From Pseudomonadota bacterium (GTDB lineage Bacteria; Pseudomonadota; Gammaproteobacteria; Burkholderiales; Burkholderiaceae_C), in NCBI GenBank assembly GCA_018241265.1, contig JAFEEF010000036.1, positions 62,001 through 126,000 on the forward strand: 64,000 nt of DNA, read 5' to 3'. Both the position numbers and the translations under genes were made by a program. Position 1 is the stretch's first letter. Every line of letters begins with the position of its first letter. Shown here piece by piece: positions 45,240 to 55,321 of this stretch. The notes below the pieces were generated by a model. That model searched no databases, was not told the DNA's origin, and saw only the letters and a program-made list of their open reading frames with translations.

Positions 45240-46381
45240 TGGCCGCATCCCCTCCGCCGCTAATCCTGCACGTTATCCACCACTTGGTCATCGGGGGCAT
45301 GGAGAACGGCGTCGTCAACCTGATCAACCACATGCCGGCGACGCGCTACCGCCATGCCGTGGCCTGCATCGAGGACTACTCCGAGTTCCGCCGGCGCATC
45401 GCGTCGCCCGACGTCGAGGTGATCGCGCTGAACCGCTCGCGCATCGGCACGACGCGGCTGCGCCTCGAGCTGTTCAAGCTGTGCCGCCGGATGCGGCCGG
45501 CGATCGTGCACACGCGCAACCTGTCGGGCCTGGATGCGCTGATGCCGGCGCGCCTGGCCGGCGGCGCACGCAACGTGCACAGCGAGCACGGCTGGGACGT
45601 CGACAACCTCGACGGGCGGCGCTGGAAGCCGGCACTGCTGCGGCGCCTGCACGCTCCGTTCGTCGACCGCTACATCACGGTGTCGAAGGACCTGGAGCGT
45701 TTCCTCGTCCAGCGCATCGGCATCCGCGGCTCGCGCATCACGCAGATCTACAACGGCGTCGACACGGCGCGCTTCACGCCCGAACGCACCGACGCCGCGT
45801 TGCCCGAATCATTCCGCGGCGACCACCTGATCCGCATCGGCAGCATCGGCCGACTCGAGCCGGTGAAGGACTTGCCGACCCTGCTGCGCGCGTTCGCGGC
45901 GCTGCTTGCGCACGATCCGGCGCTGCGCGAGCAGGCGCGGCTCGTGATCGTCGGTGACGGACCGCAGGCCGCGCCGCTGCGCGCGCTGGCCGACGAGCTC
46001 GGCATCGCCAGGCTGATCTGGTTCAGCGGCGCGATCGACTACGTGCCGGCGGTGCTGCGCGCGCTCGACGTGTTCGTGCTGCCGTCGCTCAACGAAGGCA
46101 TCTCGAACACGCTGCTCGAGGCGATGGCGGCCGGCCTGCCGGTCGTCGCCAGCGCCGTCGGCGGCAACGTGGAACTGGTCGAGGACGGCTGCTGGGGCCG
46201 GCTCTTCCCGTCCGGCGACGTCGCGGCGCTCGAACGGCATCTGTCGGCCTACGCCGTCAGCACCGGCTTGCGCCGTGCGCACGCCGCGGCCGGTCGCCAG
46301 GCGGCGATCGACCGCTACAGCCTGCAGGCGATGGTCGGCAGCTACCTACAAACCTATGACGACGTGTTGGCCGGACGCTGA
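45239..46381 (+). CDS. XrtA-associated glycosyltransferase (TIGR03088-type, GT4)
   Basis: A 380-residue GT-B enzyme. It starts with ILHVIHHLVIGGMENGVVNLIN, which is distinctive of this XrtA family. SEHGWDVDN, YNGVDTARF and the donor-binding region LPSLNEGISNTLLEAMAAGLPVVAS with the usual Glu residues follow. It adds a sugar to the growing repeat unit on the cytoplasmic face. Coupled to the upstream fusion gene by a TGATG junction. Confidence 0.92.
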   Translation: MAASPPPLILHVIHHLVIGGMENGVVNLINHMPATRYRHAVACIEDYSEFRRRIASPDVEVIALNRSRIGTTRLRLELFKLCRRMRPAIVHTRNLSGLDALMPARLAGGARNVHSEHGWDVDNLDGRRWKPALLRRLHAPFVDRYITVSKDLERFLVQRIGIRGSRITQIYNGVDTARFTPERTDAALPESFRGDHLIRIGSIGRLEPVKDLPTLLRAFAALLAHDPALREQARLVIVGDGPQAAPLRALADELGIARLIWFSGAIDYVPAVLRALDVFVLPSLNEGISNTLLEAMAAGLPVVASAVGGNVELVEDGCWGRLFPSGDVAALERHLSAYAVSTGLRRAHAAAGRQAAIDRYSLQAMVGSYLQTYDDVLAGR

Positions 46382-46511
46382 TCGCCGCACCGCCGAGCGT
46401 GGCATATGCCGCCCCGCACGCGATTGCGTGGCGCCGCGCACCCTGCGCCGTCATGGGTGCGAAGTAAACTCGACCGGCCCTGCCCTGGGCCGCGCCTGAG
46501 GACTCATAGCC

Positions 46512-48452
46512 ATGTGCGGAATCACCGGTATCTTCGACACCCGCGGCCAGCGCTCGATCGACCCGAACGTGCTGAAGCGGATGAACGACTCGCAGCAGCA
46601 CCGCGGGCCGGACGAAGGCAGCGTACACCTCGAGCCGGGCGTCGGCCTCGGCCACCGGCGGCTGTCGATCATCGACGTCGCGACCGGTCAGCAGCCGCTC
46701 TTCAACGAGGACGGCTCGGTCGTCATCGTCTACAACGGCGAGATCTACAACTACCAGTCGCTGATCCCCGAGCTGCAGGCGCTCGGCCACGTGTTCCATA
46801 CGCGCAGCGACACCGAGGTCGTCGTGCATGCCTGGGAAGCCTGGGGCGAGGATTGCGTGAAGCGCTTCCGCGGCATGTTCGCGTTCGCGCTCTGGGACCG
46901 CAACCGGCAGACCTTCTTCATGGGGCGCGACCGCCTCGCGGTCAAGCCGATGTACTACGCGCTGCTCGACGACGGCATGCTGCTGTTCGGCTCCGAGCTC
47001 AAGTCGCTGATGGCGCACGGCCGGCTGAAGCGCGACATCGATCCGCTCGCGATCGAGGAGTATTTCGCGTTCGGCTACGTCGCCGAGCCGCGCACCATCT
47101 TCCGTCAGGCGGCGAAGCTGTCGCCCGGCCACACGCTGACGATCCGCCGCGGCCAGCCGATTCCCGAGCCCAAGCCCTACTGGGACGTGCGCTTCACGCT
47201 CGACAGCAGGATCGGCGTCGAGGACGCCTGCATCGAGCTGCAGCGGCGCCTCACCGAATCGGTGAGGCTGCGGCTGATCTCCGAAGTGCCGCTCGGTGCC
47301 TTCCTGTCCGGCGGCGTCGATTCGAGCGCGGTCGTCGCGACGATGGCGGGCGTGACGAACGGACCGGTCAACACCTGCTCGATCGCGTTCGACGATCCGA
47401 AGTTCGACGAGGCGAGGTTCGCGCAGACGGTCGCCGACCGCTACCGCACCGACCACTACGTCGAGACGGTGCGCACCGACGACTTCGAGCTGATCGACAC
47501 GCTCGCCCATCTCTACGACGAGCCGTACGCCGACAGCTCGGCGATGCCGACCTACCGCGTCAGCCAGCTCGCGCGCAAGCGCGTCACGGTCGCGCTGTCG
47601 GGCGACGGCGGCGACGAGACCTTCGGCGGCTACCGGCGGTATCGCCTGCACCTGATGGAGGAGCGCATGCGCAGCGCCCTGCCGCATGCGGTGCGCCAGC
47701 CGCTGTTCGGCCTGCTCGGCCGCATCTATCCGAAGGCCGACTGGGCACCGCGCGTGTTCCGTGCCAAGACCACGTTCGAAGGGATGGCGCGCACCGCCGT
47801 CGAGGCGTACTGTCATTCGATGCAGATCCTGCGCGCGCCGATGCGCCGGCAGCTCTTCAGCACGCGGCTGAAGCACGAGCTCGGCGGCTACGACGCCCAG
47901 GAGGTGTTCGACCGCCACGCCGCCGCCGCCGACACCGACGATCCGCTCGCGCTGATCCAGTACCTCGACCTCAAGACCTACCTCGTCGGCGACATCAACA
48001 CCAAGGTCGACCGCGCCTCGATGGCGCATTCGCTCGAGGTGCGCGAGCCGCTGATGGACCACGAGCTCGTCGAGTGGATGGCGACCCTGCCGTCGTCGAT
48101 GAAGGTGCGCGGCCAGGAAGGCAAGTTCCTGCTGAAGAAGGCGATGGAGCCGCACCTCTCGCACGACATCCTGTACCGGCCGAAGATGGGCTTCGCGGTG
48201 CCGCTGGCGCGCTGGTTCCGCGGGCCGCTGCGCGAGCGCGTGCGCAGCACGTTGCTGGGCGATCGCCTCGCCGAGACCGGCTGGTTCAACCGCGACTACC
48301 TGAGCCACCTCGTCGATGCGCACCAGTCGGGCGCGCGCGACTACAGCGCGCCGATCTGGACGATGATGATGTTCGACGCCTTCCTGCGCAACGTGGTCGA
48401 CGGGTCGACACCGCGCGCCGCCGCGGTAGAGCGCGACGAGGCGCTGGCGTGA
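46512..48452 (+). CDS. XrtA-associated amidotransferase 1 (asparagine synthetase-like)
   Basis: A 646-residue class II glutamine amidotransferase. The mature nucleophile is Cys2 (MCGITGIFDT). The glutaminase domain has QQHRGPDEG and YNGEIYNYQSL. The synthetase domain carries the PP-loop LSGGVDSSAVV near residue 265 and LSGDGGDETFGGYRRY. It matches TIGR03108. The family probably transfers ammonia to a carboxylate, for example a uronic acid in the polymer (inference). A 130-base gap with the palindrome GGCATATGCC precedes it; otherwise it is embedded in the operon. Confidence 0.92.
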   Translation: MCGITGIFDTRGQRSIDPNVLKRMNDSQQHRGPDEGSVHLEPGVGLGHRRLSIIDVATGQQPLFNEDGSVVIVYNGEIYNYQSLIPELQALGHVFHTRSDTEVVVHAWEAWGEDCVKRFRGMFAFALWDRNRQTFFMGRDRLAVKPMYYALLDDGMLLFGSELKSLMAHGRLKRDIDPLAIEEYFAFGYVAEPRTIFRQAAKLSPGHTLTIRRGQPIPEPKPYWDVRFTLDSRIGVEDACIELQRRLTESVRLRLISEVPLGAFLSGGVDSSAVVATMAGVTNGPVNTCSIAFDDPKFDEARFAQTVADRYRTDHYVETVRTDDFELIDTLAHLYDEPYADSSAMPTYRVSQLARKRVTVALSGDGGDETFGGYRRYRLHLMEERMRSALPHAVRQPLFGLLGRIYPKADWAPRVFRAKTTFEGMARTAVEAYCHSMQILRAPMRRQLFSTRLKHELGGYDAQEVFDRHAAAADTDDPLALIQYLDLKTYLVGDINTKVDRASMAHSLEVREPLMDHELVEWMATLPSSMKVRGQEGKFLLKKAMEPHLSHDILYRPKMGFAVPLARWFRGPLRERVRSTLLGDRLAETGWFNRDYLSHLVDAHQSGARDYSAPIWTMMMFDAFLRNVVDGSTPRAAAVERDEALA

Positions 48453-49681
48453 CCTTGCGCGTCCTGCATGTCCTCGACCACTCGCTGCCGCTGCACAGCG
48501 GGTACACGTTCCGCACGCTCGCGATCCTGCGCGAGCAGCGCGCGCTCGGCTGGCAGACGTTCCAGCTGACGACGCCCAAGCAGGGCGCGACGTCGACCTT
48601 GAAGGAAGACGTCGACGGCTGGACCTTCCACCGTACGCCGAGCACCGAGGGCCAGGGCATGCTGGCGCAGATGCGGCTGACCGCGCGCCGCCTGGCCGCG
48701 CTGGCGCGCGAGACCTCGGCCGACATCGTCCATGCCCACTCGCCGGTGCTCAACGCGCTGCCGGCGCTCTGGGTGCGCCGCCAGCTCAAGGTGCCGCTGG
48801 TCTACGAGATGCGCGCGTCGTGGGAAGACGCCGCCGTAGACCACGGCACGACGACCGAAGGCAGCGTGCGCTACCGCGCGTCGCGCGCGCTCGAGAGCTA
48901 CGCGCTGAAGCGCGCCGACCAGGTGACGACGATCTGCGAAGGCCTGCGCGGCGACATCGCGATCCGCGGCGTGCCGGACGAGCGCATCACGGTGATCCCG
49001 AACGCGGTCGACGTCGCGTCGTTCCGCTTCGGCGTCGAGGCCGATCCGGAACTGCGCCGCTCGCTCGGGCTCGACGGCGCGACGGTGCTCGGCTTCGCCG
49101 GCTCGTTCTACGGCTACGAAGGCCTCGCGCTGCTGATCGAGGCGGCGCGCCGGATGCTGCCGCGCCATCCGAACCTGCGCGTGCTGCTGGTCGGCGGCGG
49201 GCCGCAGGAGGCCAACCTGAAGGCGCAGGTCGCATCGGCCGGCCTCGGGGACCGCGTGATCTTCACCGGCCGCGTGCCGCACGACCAGGTGCAGCGCTAC
49301 TACGAGCTGATCGACGTGCTCGCCTATCCGCGCCTCGGCATCCGGCTCACCGAACTCGTGACGCCGCTGAAGCCGCTCGAGGCGATGGCGCAGGGACGCA
49401 TGCTGGTCGCGTCCGACGTCGGCGGCCACCGCGAGCTGATCCGTCACGGCGAGACCGGCTTCCTGTTCAAGGCCGGCGACGCGACAGCGCTCGCCCAGGT
49501 GCTCGACGACGTGCTCGCGCGCCGCGCGCTGTGGCCCGACGTGCGCCATCAGGCGCGTCGCTTCGTCGAGCAGGAGCGCACCTGGGCGCGCAGCGTCGCG
49601 CGCTACCGCGACGTCTATGCGCGCGCGCTGCAGGCCTATCGCCGCGACGGCCGGCCGCAGATCACCACCGAGGGCACCTGA
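48449..49681 (+). CDS. XrtA-associated glycosyltransferase (TIGR04063-type, GT4)
   Basis: A 410-residue GT4 enzyme beginning at GTG 48449, overlapping the amidotransferase stop by four bases. The start LRVLHVLDHSLPLHSGYTFR is diagnostic of this exosortase-associated family. Further blocks are YEMRASWEDAAV, VIPNAVDVASF, LGFAGSFYGYEGL, LLVGGGPQE and VTPLKPLEAMAQGRMLVASDVGG. It assembles the repeat unit, with sugar donor unknown. Confidence 0.92.
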   Translation: MTLRVLHVLDHSLPLHSGYTFRTLAILREQRALGWQTFQLTTPKQGATSTLKEDVDGWTFHRTPSTEGQGMLAQMRLTARRLAALARETSADIVHAHSPVLNALPALWVRRQLKVPLVYEMRASWEDAAVDHGTTTEGSVRYRASRALESYALKRADQVTTICEGLRGDIAIRGVPDERITVIPNAVDVASFRFGVEADPELRRSLGLDGATVLGFAGSFYGYEGLALLIEAARRMLPRHPNLRVLLVGGGPQEANLKAQVASAGLGDRVIFTGRVPHDQVQRYYELIDVLAYPRLGIRLTELVTPLKPLEAMAQGRMLVASDVGGHRELIRHGETGFLFKAGDATALAQVLDDVLARRALWPDVRHQARRFVEQERTWARSVARYRDVYARALQAYRRDGRPQITTEGT

Positions 49682-49683
49682 CG

Positions 49684-51609
49684 ATGTGCGGCATCCATGG
49701 CATCCATCGCTTCGACGGCGCGCCGGTCGAGCCGCGCGAGCTCAGCGCGATGGGCAACGTCACGCGGCACCGCGGCCCCGACGACGAAGGCATGCACATC
49801 GACGGCGCCTGCGGCATCGCGATGCGCCGGCTGTCGATCATCGACCTGTCGGGCGGGCATCAGCCGCTCAGCAACGCCGACGGCACGCTCTGGCTGGTCT
49901 GCAACGGCGAGATCTACAACTACCGCGAGCTGCGCGCCGAGCTGATCGCCAAGGGCTACCGCTTCAAGACCGGCTCCGACTCCGAAGTCCTGCTGCACCT
50001 GTACGACGCCGAAGGCGATGCCTTCGTGCACCGGCTGAACGGCATGTTCGACTTCGCGCTGTGGGACGCGCGCCGCAAGCGCCTGCTGATCGGCCGCGAC
50101 CGCATCGGCGTGAAGCCGCTCTACGTGATACAGGACGCCAAGCGGCTCGCGTTCGCGACCGAGGCGAAGGCGCTGCTCGCGCTGCCCGGCGTCCGCGCCG
50201 AGCTCGATACCGACGTGCTGCCGAGCTACCTGCACCTCGGCTACGTCGCCGCGCCGGGCTGCATCTTCAAGGGCATCAGGAAGCTGCCGCCGGCGACCTT
50301 GCTGTCGGTCGAGAACGGCCACGTCCGCGAATGGCGCTACTGGCGTCTGCCGTCGGTGATCGAGCGCGACGCCGGCGAGCGCGAATGGATAGACCGCGTG
50401 CGCGCCCAGCTCGAGGAGTCGGTGCACATGCAGATGGTGAGCGACGTGCCGATCGGCGCGTTCCTCTCCGGCGGCGTCGATTCGAGCGCGGTCGTCGGCT
50501 ACATGGCGCGCCATTCGTCGCAGCCGATCCGCACCTATTCGATCGGCTTCGAAGGCGGCGCGGCCGAGACGCTCTACAACGAGCTGCCGTATGCGCGCAA
50601 GGTCGCCGAGCTGTTCGGCACGCAGCACCGCGAGATCGTCGTGAAGCCCGACGTCGTGTCGCTGCTGCCCAAGCTGATGTGGCACATGGACGAGCCGCTC
50701 AGCGACACCGCGTTCATCACGACCTACCTCGTCTCGCAGTTCGCGCGCGAGGACGTCAAGGTGATCCTGTCGGGCGTCGGCGGCGACGAGCTGTTCGGCG
50801 GCTACCGGCGCTACCTCGGCGGCCACTACGCCCAGCAGCTGCAGCGGCTGCCGGGCTGGATGCGGCGCGGCGTCGCGGTCGCGGCCGAGAAGCTGCCGGC
50901 CGATCGGCATTCGGGCCTGCTCAACACCCTGCGCCTTGCCAAGGGCTTCATCGCGACGGCCGAGCTCGATGCCGACGAGCGCTACCGCAGCTACCTGCAG
51001 GTGCTCGACCGCGCGACCGCGGCGTCGCTGCTGCGCGATCCGCGCGCGCAGGCGGCGGATCCGCTGCTGAACGCCTTCCGTGAAGCCGGCACGCAGGACG
51101 AGCTGAACCGCATGTTCGCGGTCGATGCAGAGACGCAACTGCCCGACGACCTCTTGCTGCTCACCGACAAGATGAGCATGGCGGTCTCGCTCGAATGCCG
51201 CGTGCCGCTGCTCGACCACCAGCTCGTCGAACTGAGCGCCGCGATGCCGGCCGCGATCAAGGTACGCGGCGGCCGCCTGAAGCACGTGATGAAGGAATCG
51301 CTCGCCGGCCTCTTGCCGCCCGACATCCTCGACCGCAAGAAGCGCGGCTTCGGCACGCCGATGGGCGCATGGCTGAAGAAGGAGCTCGCGCCGCTGCTGC
51401 GCACCCTGCTCGCGCCGAAGACGGTGCGGGCGCGCGGCCTGTTCCGCCAGGACGTGATCGACCGCCTCGTCGCCGACCACCAGCAGAGCCGCAGCGACGG
51501 CACCGATGCGCTGCTCTCGCTGATGAACCTCGAAGTCTGGAGCCGCATCTACCTCGATCGCCGCGAACCCGATGACGTCGCCGCCGAGCTGAAGGAAGCG
51601 GTCGCGTGA
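49684..51609 (+). CDS. Second asparagine synthetase-like amidotransferase
   Basis: A 641-residue class II amidotransferase. It has Cys2 (MCGIHGIHRF), RHRGPDDEGMH, CNGEIYNYREL, the PP-loop FLSGGVDSSAVVGY near 260 and LSGVGGDELFGGYRRY. It differs clearly from the copy at 46512 and looks closer to AsnB-type enzymes. Genuine asparagine synthesis cannot be excluded, but the position between two XrtA-type glycosyltransferases, with the next gene overlapping, favours polymer amidation. Two bases separate it from the preceding stop. Confidence 0.9.
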   Translation: MCGIHGIHRFDGAPVEPRELSAMGNVTRHRGPDDEGMHIDGACGIAMRRLSIIDLSGGHQPLSNADGTLWLVCNGEIYNYRELRAELIAKGYRFKTGSDSEVLLHLYDAEGDAFVHRLNGMFDFALWDARRKRLLIGRDRIGVKPLYVIQDAKRLAFATEAKALLALPGVRAELDTDVLPSYLHLGYVAAPGCIFKGIRKLPPATLLSVENGHVREWRYWRLPSVIERDAGEREWIDRVRAQLEESVHMQMVSDVPIGAFLSGGVDSSAVVGYMARHSSQPIRTYSIGFEGGAAETLYNELPYARKVAELFGTQHREIVVKPDVVSLLPKLMWHMDEPLSDTAFITTYLVSQFAREDVKVILSGVGGDELFGGYRRYLGGHYAQQLQRLPGWMRRGVAVAAEKLPADRHSGLLNTLRLAKGFIATAELDADERYRSYLQVLDRATAASLLRDPRAQAADPLLNAFREAGTQDELNRMFAVDAETQLPDDLLLLTDKMSMAVSLECRVPLLDHQLVELSAAMPAAIKVRGGRLKHVMKESLAGLLPPDILDRKKRGFGTPMGAWLKKELAPLLRTLLAPKTVRARGLFRQDVIDRLVADHQQSRSDGTDALLSLMNLEVWSRIYLDRREPDDVAAELKEAVA

Positions 51610-52838
51610 ACATCCTGTACGTCTGCCACCGTTTCCCGTTCCCGCCGAAGCGCGGCGGGAAGATCCGGCCGTTCAACATGATCCGGCACCTGACCGCCCA
51701 GGGTCATCGCGTCACGGTCTGCTCGCTGGTGCGTTCGGACGTCGAGGCCGAAGAGGCGCGCGGCATAGGCTCGCACTGCGCCGACTTCGAGATGGCGCGC
51801 GTGCACGACCCGGTGCAGGCGCTGCGCATGGTCGCGCGGCTGCCGCTGACGACGCCGTCGTCGATGGGCTACTTCCATTCGGCCGACCTCGCGCGCCGCA
51901 TCCGTGCGCGCCTGGCCGAGCGGCGCTACGACCTGATCTTCGTGCACTGCTCGTCGGTCGCGCAGTACGTCGAGCATGTCGAAGGCATACCGAAGATCCT
52001 CGACTTCGGCGACATGGACTCGCAGAAGTGGCTGGAGTACGCCCACTACAAGCCCTTCCCGCTGTCGCTCGGCTACCGGCTCGAAGGCCTGAAGATGCTG
52101 GCCGCCGAGAAGCGCCTGGCGCGGCGCTTCCACCTCTGCACCGCGACGACGCGCGCCGAGTGGCAGACGCTCGAGGACTACGGCACGGGTGCCGCGACCG
52201 ACTGGTTCCCGAACGGGGTCGACTCGTCGTTCTTCGCGCCCGACGGCGAGGGCTACGACGCCGACATGCTCAGCTTCATCGGCCGCATGGACTACTACCC
52301 GAACCAGGAGTGCATGCAGCGCTTCTGCGCGCAGGTCTGGCCGCTGCTGAAGGCGCGGCGCCCGTCGCTGAAGCTCGTCATCGTCGGCGCCGACCCGTCG
52401 CCGGCGATCCGCGCCCTCGGCGAGCTGCCCGGCGTCAGCGTCACCGGCACGGTGCCCGACGTGCGGCCGCTGATCCGCCGCTCGGCGTTGATGGTCGCGC
52501 CGCTCGCGATCGCCCGCGGCACGCAGAACAAGATCCTCGAAGCGATGGCGATGGGCGTGCCGGTCGTCACGAGCAGCGCCGCGGCGGGCGGGGTGGATGC
52601 GCAAGCCGTGAAGCATTTCCTGGTTGCCGATACGCCCGACGAGACCGCAGCCGCTATCCTTCGCGTCGTCGAAAACGCGGCCGAACGTCAACGCCTGGCC
52701 GCGGCCGGCCGCGAACGCATGCTGACCCAGCACGCCTGGCCCCATTCGATGCAGCGGCTCGATCGCATCATCGAGCGCTGCATGACCTCCCACGCACAGG
52801 CTTGCGCCTACGGGTCGCAGGCGCAGGCACTTCCTTGA
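51606..52838 (+). CDS. XrtA-associated glycosyltransferase (TIGR03087-type, GT4)
   Basis: A 410-residue GT4 enzyme starting at GTG 51606 in the end of the amidotransferase gene. The N-terminus NILYVCHRFPFPPKRGGKIRP is characteristic. DFGDMDSQKW, FPNGVDSSFF, FIGRMDYYPN and VAPLAIARGTQNKILEAMAMG give the GT-B donor site. It is the third XrtA-specific glycosyltransferase in the run, so the repeat unit has at least four sugars when the initiating enzyme is included (inference). Confidence 0.92.
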   Translation: MNILYVCHRFPFPPKRGGKIRPFNMIRHLTAQGHRVTVCSLVRSDVEAEEARGIGSHCADFEMARVHDPVQALRMVARLPLTTPSSMGYFHSADLARRIRARLAERRYDLIFVHCSSVAQYVEHVEGIPKILDFGDMDSQKWLEYAHYKPFPLSLGYRLEGLKMLAAEKRLARRFHLCTATTRAEWQTLEDYGTGAATDWFPNGVDSSFFAPDGEGYDADMLSFIGRMDYYPNQECMQRFCAQVWPLLKARRPSLKLVIVGADPSPAIRALGELPGVSVTGTVPDVRPLIRRSALMVAPLAIARGTQNKILEAMAMGVPVVTSSAAAGGVDAQAVKHFLVADTPDETAAAILRVVENAAERQRLAAAGRERMLTQHAWPHSMQRLDRIIERCMTSHAQACAYGSQAQALP

Positions 52839-52866
52839 GCCGGCTTCCTCGAGTCGTTCAGCCCGC

Positions 52867-54183
52867 ATGAACATCAGCATCTTTGGACTCGGCTACGTCG
52901 GTGCCGTCTCGCTCGCCTGCCTCGGCCGCGACGGCCATGACGTGATCGGCGTCGACATCGACCCCGCCAAGCTCGACCTGATCCGCGCCGGCAAGACGCC
53001 GGTCGTCGAGGAAGGCATGGTCGAGCTGATGGAGCGCGTCGCCGCGAGCGGCCGCGTCACGGTGACGACCGACGTCGGCCGCGCGGTACGCGACAGCGAG
53101 ATCTCGCTGGTCTGCGTCGGCACGCCATCGGCCGCCAACGGCAGCCAGGACCAGGGCGCGGTGCTGCGCCTGGCCGAAGCGATGGGCCGCGCGATCGCCG
53201 AGAAGAGCGAGCCGCACGTCGTCGTGTTCCGCTCGACCCTCGTGCCCGGCACCGTCGAGGACGTGCTGCGCCCGATCATCGAGCGCACGTCGGGCAAGCG
53301 CGACGGCGAGGGCTTCTTCCTTTGCTTCCAGCCCGAGTTCCTGCGCGAAGGCTCGTCGATCCGCGACTACGACAAGCCGCCGTTCACGATCGTCGGCGCC
53401 AACCATGCGCAGCCCGCCGAGCGCCTGCGGGCGCTGTTCGGCCACCTGCCGGCCAAGTTCATCCGGACCTCGGTGCGCGCCGCCGAGATGATGAAGTACT
53501 GCTGCAACAACTTCCATGCGCTGAAGATCACCTTCGCGAACGAGACCGCGCGCCTTTGCGACGCGCTCGGCGTCGACGCCTTCGAGGTGATGGACCTGGT
53601 CTGCCAGGACACGCAGCTCAACATCTCGCGCGCGTATCTCAAGCCCGGCTTCGCGTTCGGCGGCTCCTGCCTGCCGAAGGACCTGCGCGCGACGACGCAC
53701 CTCGCGAAGATGCACGACGTCGAGATCCCGATGCTGGCTTCGATCATGCCGTCGAACCAGCGCCATCTCGACCTCGCGCTGCAGCGCATCCTCGCGCTCG
53801 GCAAGCGCCGCATCGGCTTCATCGGGCTGTCGTTCAAGAGCGGCACCGACGACCTGCGCGAGAGCCCTTTGGTCACGCTCGCCGAGCAGCTGATCGGCAA
53901 GGGCATGGAGCTTGCGGTCTACGACCCCGAGGTGCTGCTGTCGCGCCTGCTCGGCGCCAACCGCAGCTTCATCGAGCGCCACCTGCCGCACATCGGCCGG
54001 ATGCTGCAGCCGGAGATCGCGACCGTGATCGCCGACTCCGACGTGCTGGTCGTCGGACTCGGCGACAAGGCGATCGTCGATGCGCTGGCTGCGCACGGCC
54101 GCACCGACCAGACCGTGATCGACCTGATCGGCTTGGGCGACACCGCCGGCGTGCCGGCCTCGGTCGAAGGCCTGTGCTGGTGA
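52867..54183 (+). CDS. algD: GDP-mannose 6-dehydrogenase (AlgD-type)
   Basis: A 438-residue dehydrogenase close in size to AlgD. The NAD motif FGLGYVGAVSLACL is at the N-terminus, with the catalytic Cys268 in FGGSCLPKD, the same position as in Pseudomonas AlgD. VMDLVCQDTQLN and LSFKSGTDDLRESPLV are also shared, and the protein ends EGLCW. It should oxidise GDP-mannose to GDP-mannuronate. No alginate genes are present, so the product feeds the XrtA polymer. UDP-glucose dehydrogenase is the alternative, but the motifs favour AlgD. Confidence 0.88.
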   Translation: MNISIFGLGYVGAVSLACLGRDGHDVIGVDIDPAKLDLIRAGKTPVVEEGMVELMERVAASGRVTVTTDVGRAVRDSEISLVCVGTPSAANGSQDQGAVLRLAEAMGRAIAEKSEPHVVVFRSTLVPGTVEDVLRPIIERTSGKRDGEGFFLCFQPEFLREGSSIRDYDKPPFTIVGANHAQPAERLRALFGHLPAKFIRTSVRAAEMMKYCCNNFHALKITFANETARLCDALGVDAFEVMDLVCQDTQLNISRAYLKPGFAFGGSCLPKDLRATTHLAKMHDVEIPMLASIMPSNQRHLDLALQRILALGKRRIGFIGLSFKSGTDDLRESPLVTLAEQLIGKGMELAVYDPEVLLSRLLGANRSFIERHLPHIGRMLQPEIATVIADSDVLVVGLGDKAIVDALAAHGRTDQTVIDLIGLGDTAGVPASVEGLCW

Positions 54184-54202
54184 CACGCGGGACGGGGCAG
54201 CG

Positions 54203-55297
54203 GTGAACAACGGCTTCGAAGGCCTGCGCATCGGCCTGGTCGGCCCGCTCGCGCCGCCCGCCGGCGGCATGGCGAACCAGACGCGCCAGCTCGCCGAGCT
54301 GCTGCGCGGCGCGCAGGCCACCGTCGTGATGGTGCAGTCGAACCGTCCCTACGCGCCCGCCTGGGTCGGCCGCTGGCCGGGCGTCCGCGCGCTGTTCCGT
54401 CTCGTGCCGTATCTGTTCGCGCTGTGGCGCGCCGCGGCGCGCAGCGACCTGTTCCATGTGATGGCCAATTCGGGCTGGGCCTGGCACCTGTTCTCGACGC
54501 CGGCGATCTGGATCGCGCGGGCGCGCGCCGTGCCGGTCGTCGTGAACTACCGGGGCGGCGAGGCGGCGAGCTTCCTGCAACGCTCGGCCGCGATAGTCCG
54601 GTGGTCGATGCGGCGCACCGCGCGGCTCGCCGTGCCGTCGGCCTTCCTCGAGCAGGTCTTCGGCCGCCACGGCATGCATGCGGTGATCGTGCCCAACGTC
54701 ATCGACCTCGGCCACTTCCGCCCGCACGACGCCGGCGAGCGCCCGGCGCGCCACGTCGTCGTCGCGCGCAACCTCGAGGCGATCTACGACAACGCCACCG
54801 CGCTGCGCGCGCTCGCGCTGGTGCGCCGGCGCTGTCCCGATGCGCACATGACGATCGCCGGCAGCGGCCCCGAAGCCGCACGGCTGCAGGCGCTCGCCGC
54901 CGAGCTCGGCCTCGCGGACTGCGTGCGCTTCACCGGCCGGCTCGACCGCGACGGCATGGCCGCGCTCTACCGCGACGCCGATCTCTGCGTCAATCCGAGC
55001 CGCGTCGACAACATGCCGAACTCGCTGCTCGAAGCGATGGCGAGCGGCGTGCCCGTCGTCAGCACCAACGTCGGCGGCGTGCCGTTCATCGTGCAGGACC
55101 GCGTCAGCGCGCTGCTCGTCGCGTCGGGCGATCCGGATGCGATGGCCGATGCGCTCGTCACGCTGATCGAAGACCGCTCGATGCGCCGGCGTCTCGCCGC
55201 CGCGGCGCTGCGCGAGGTCGAGCGCTACTCCTGGACGCGCGTCGCGCCGGTGCTGGCGGATGTCTACCGCAACGCGCTCGCGCGCGCACGCGCCTGA
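54203..55297 (+). CDS. Glycosyltransferase family 4
   Basis: A 364-residue GT-B enzyme starting at GTG 54203. The acceptor domain starts IGLVGPLAPPAGGMANQTRQL and contains NYRGGEAASFL. The donor domain has VIPNVIDLGHF, AGSGPEAARLQ, FTGRLDRDGM and VNPSRVDNMPNSLLEAMASGVPVVSTNVGG. It is not one of the three XrtA-specific transferases but sits in the same operon, 19 bases after the dehydrogenase. Donor and linkage unknown. Confidence 0.9.
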   Translation: MNNGFEGLRIGLVGPLAPPAGGMANQTRQLAELLRGAQATVVMVQSNRPYAPAWVGRWPGVRALFRLVPYLFALWRAAARSDLFHVMANSGWAWHLFSTPAIWIARARAVPVVVNYRGGEAASFLQRSAAIVRWSMRRTARLAVPSAFLEQVFGRHGMHAVIVPNVIDLGHFRPHDAGERPARHVVVARNLEAIYDNATALRALALVRRRCPDAHMTIAGSGPEAARLQALAAELGLADCVRFTGRLDRDGMAALYRDADLCVNPSRVDNMPNSLLEAMASGVPVVSTNVGGVPFIVQDRVSALLVASGDPDAMADALVTLIEDRSMRRRLAAAALREVERYSWTRVAPVLADVYRNALARARA

Positions 55298-55321
55298 GCC
55301 CGAGAGGCTGAGCGGCCGGCC

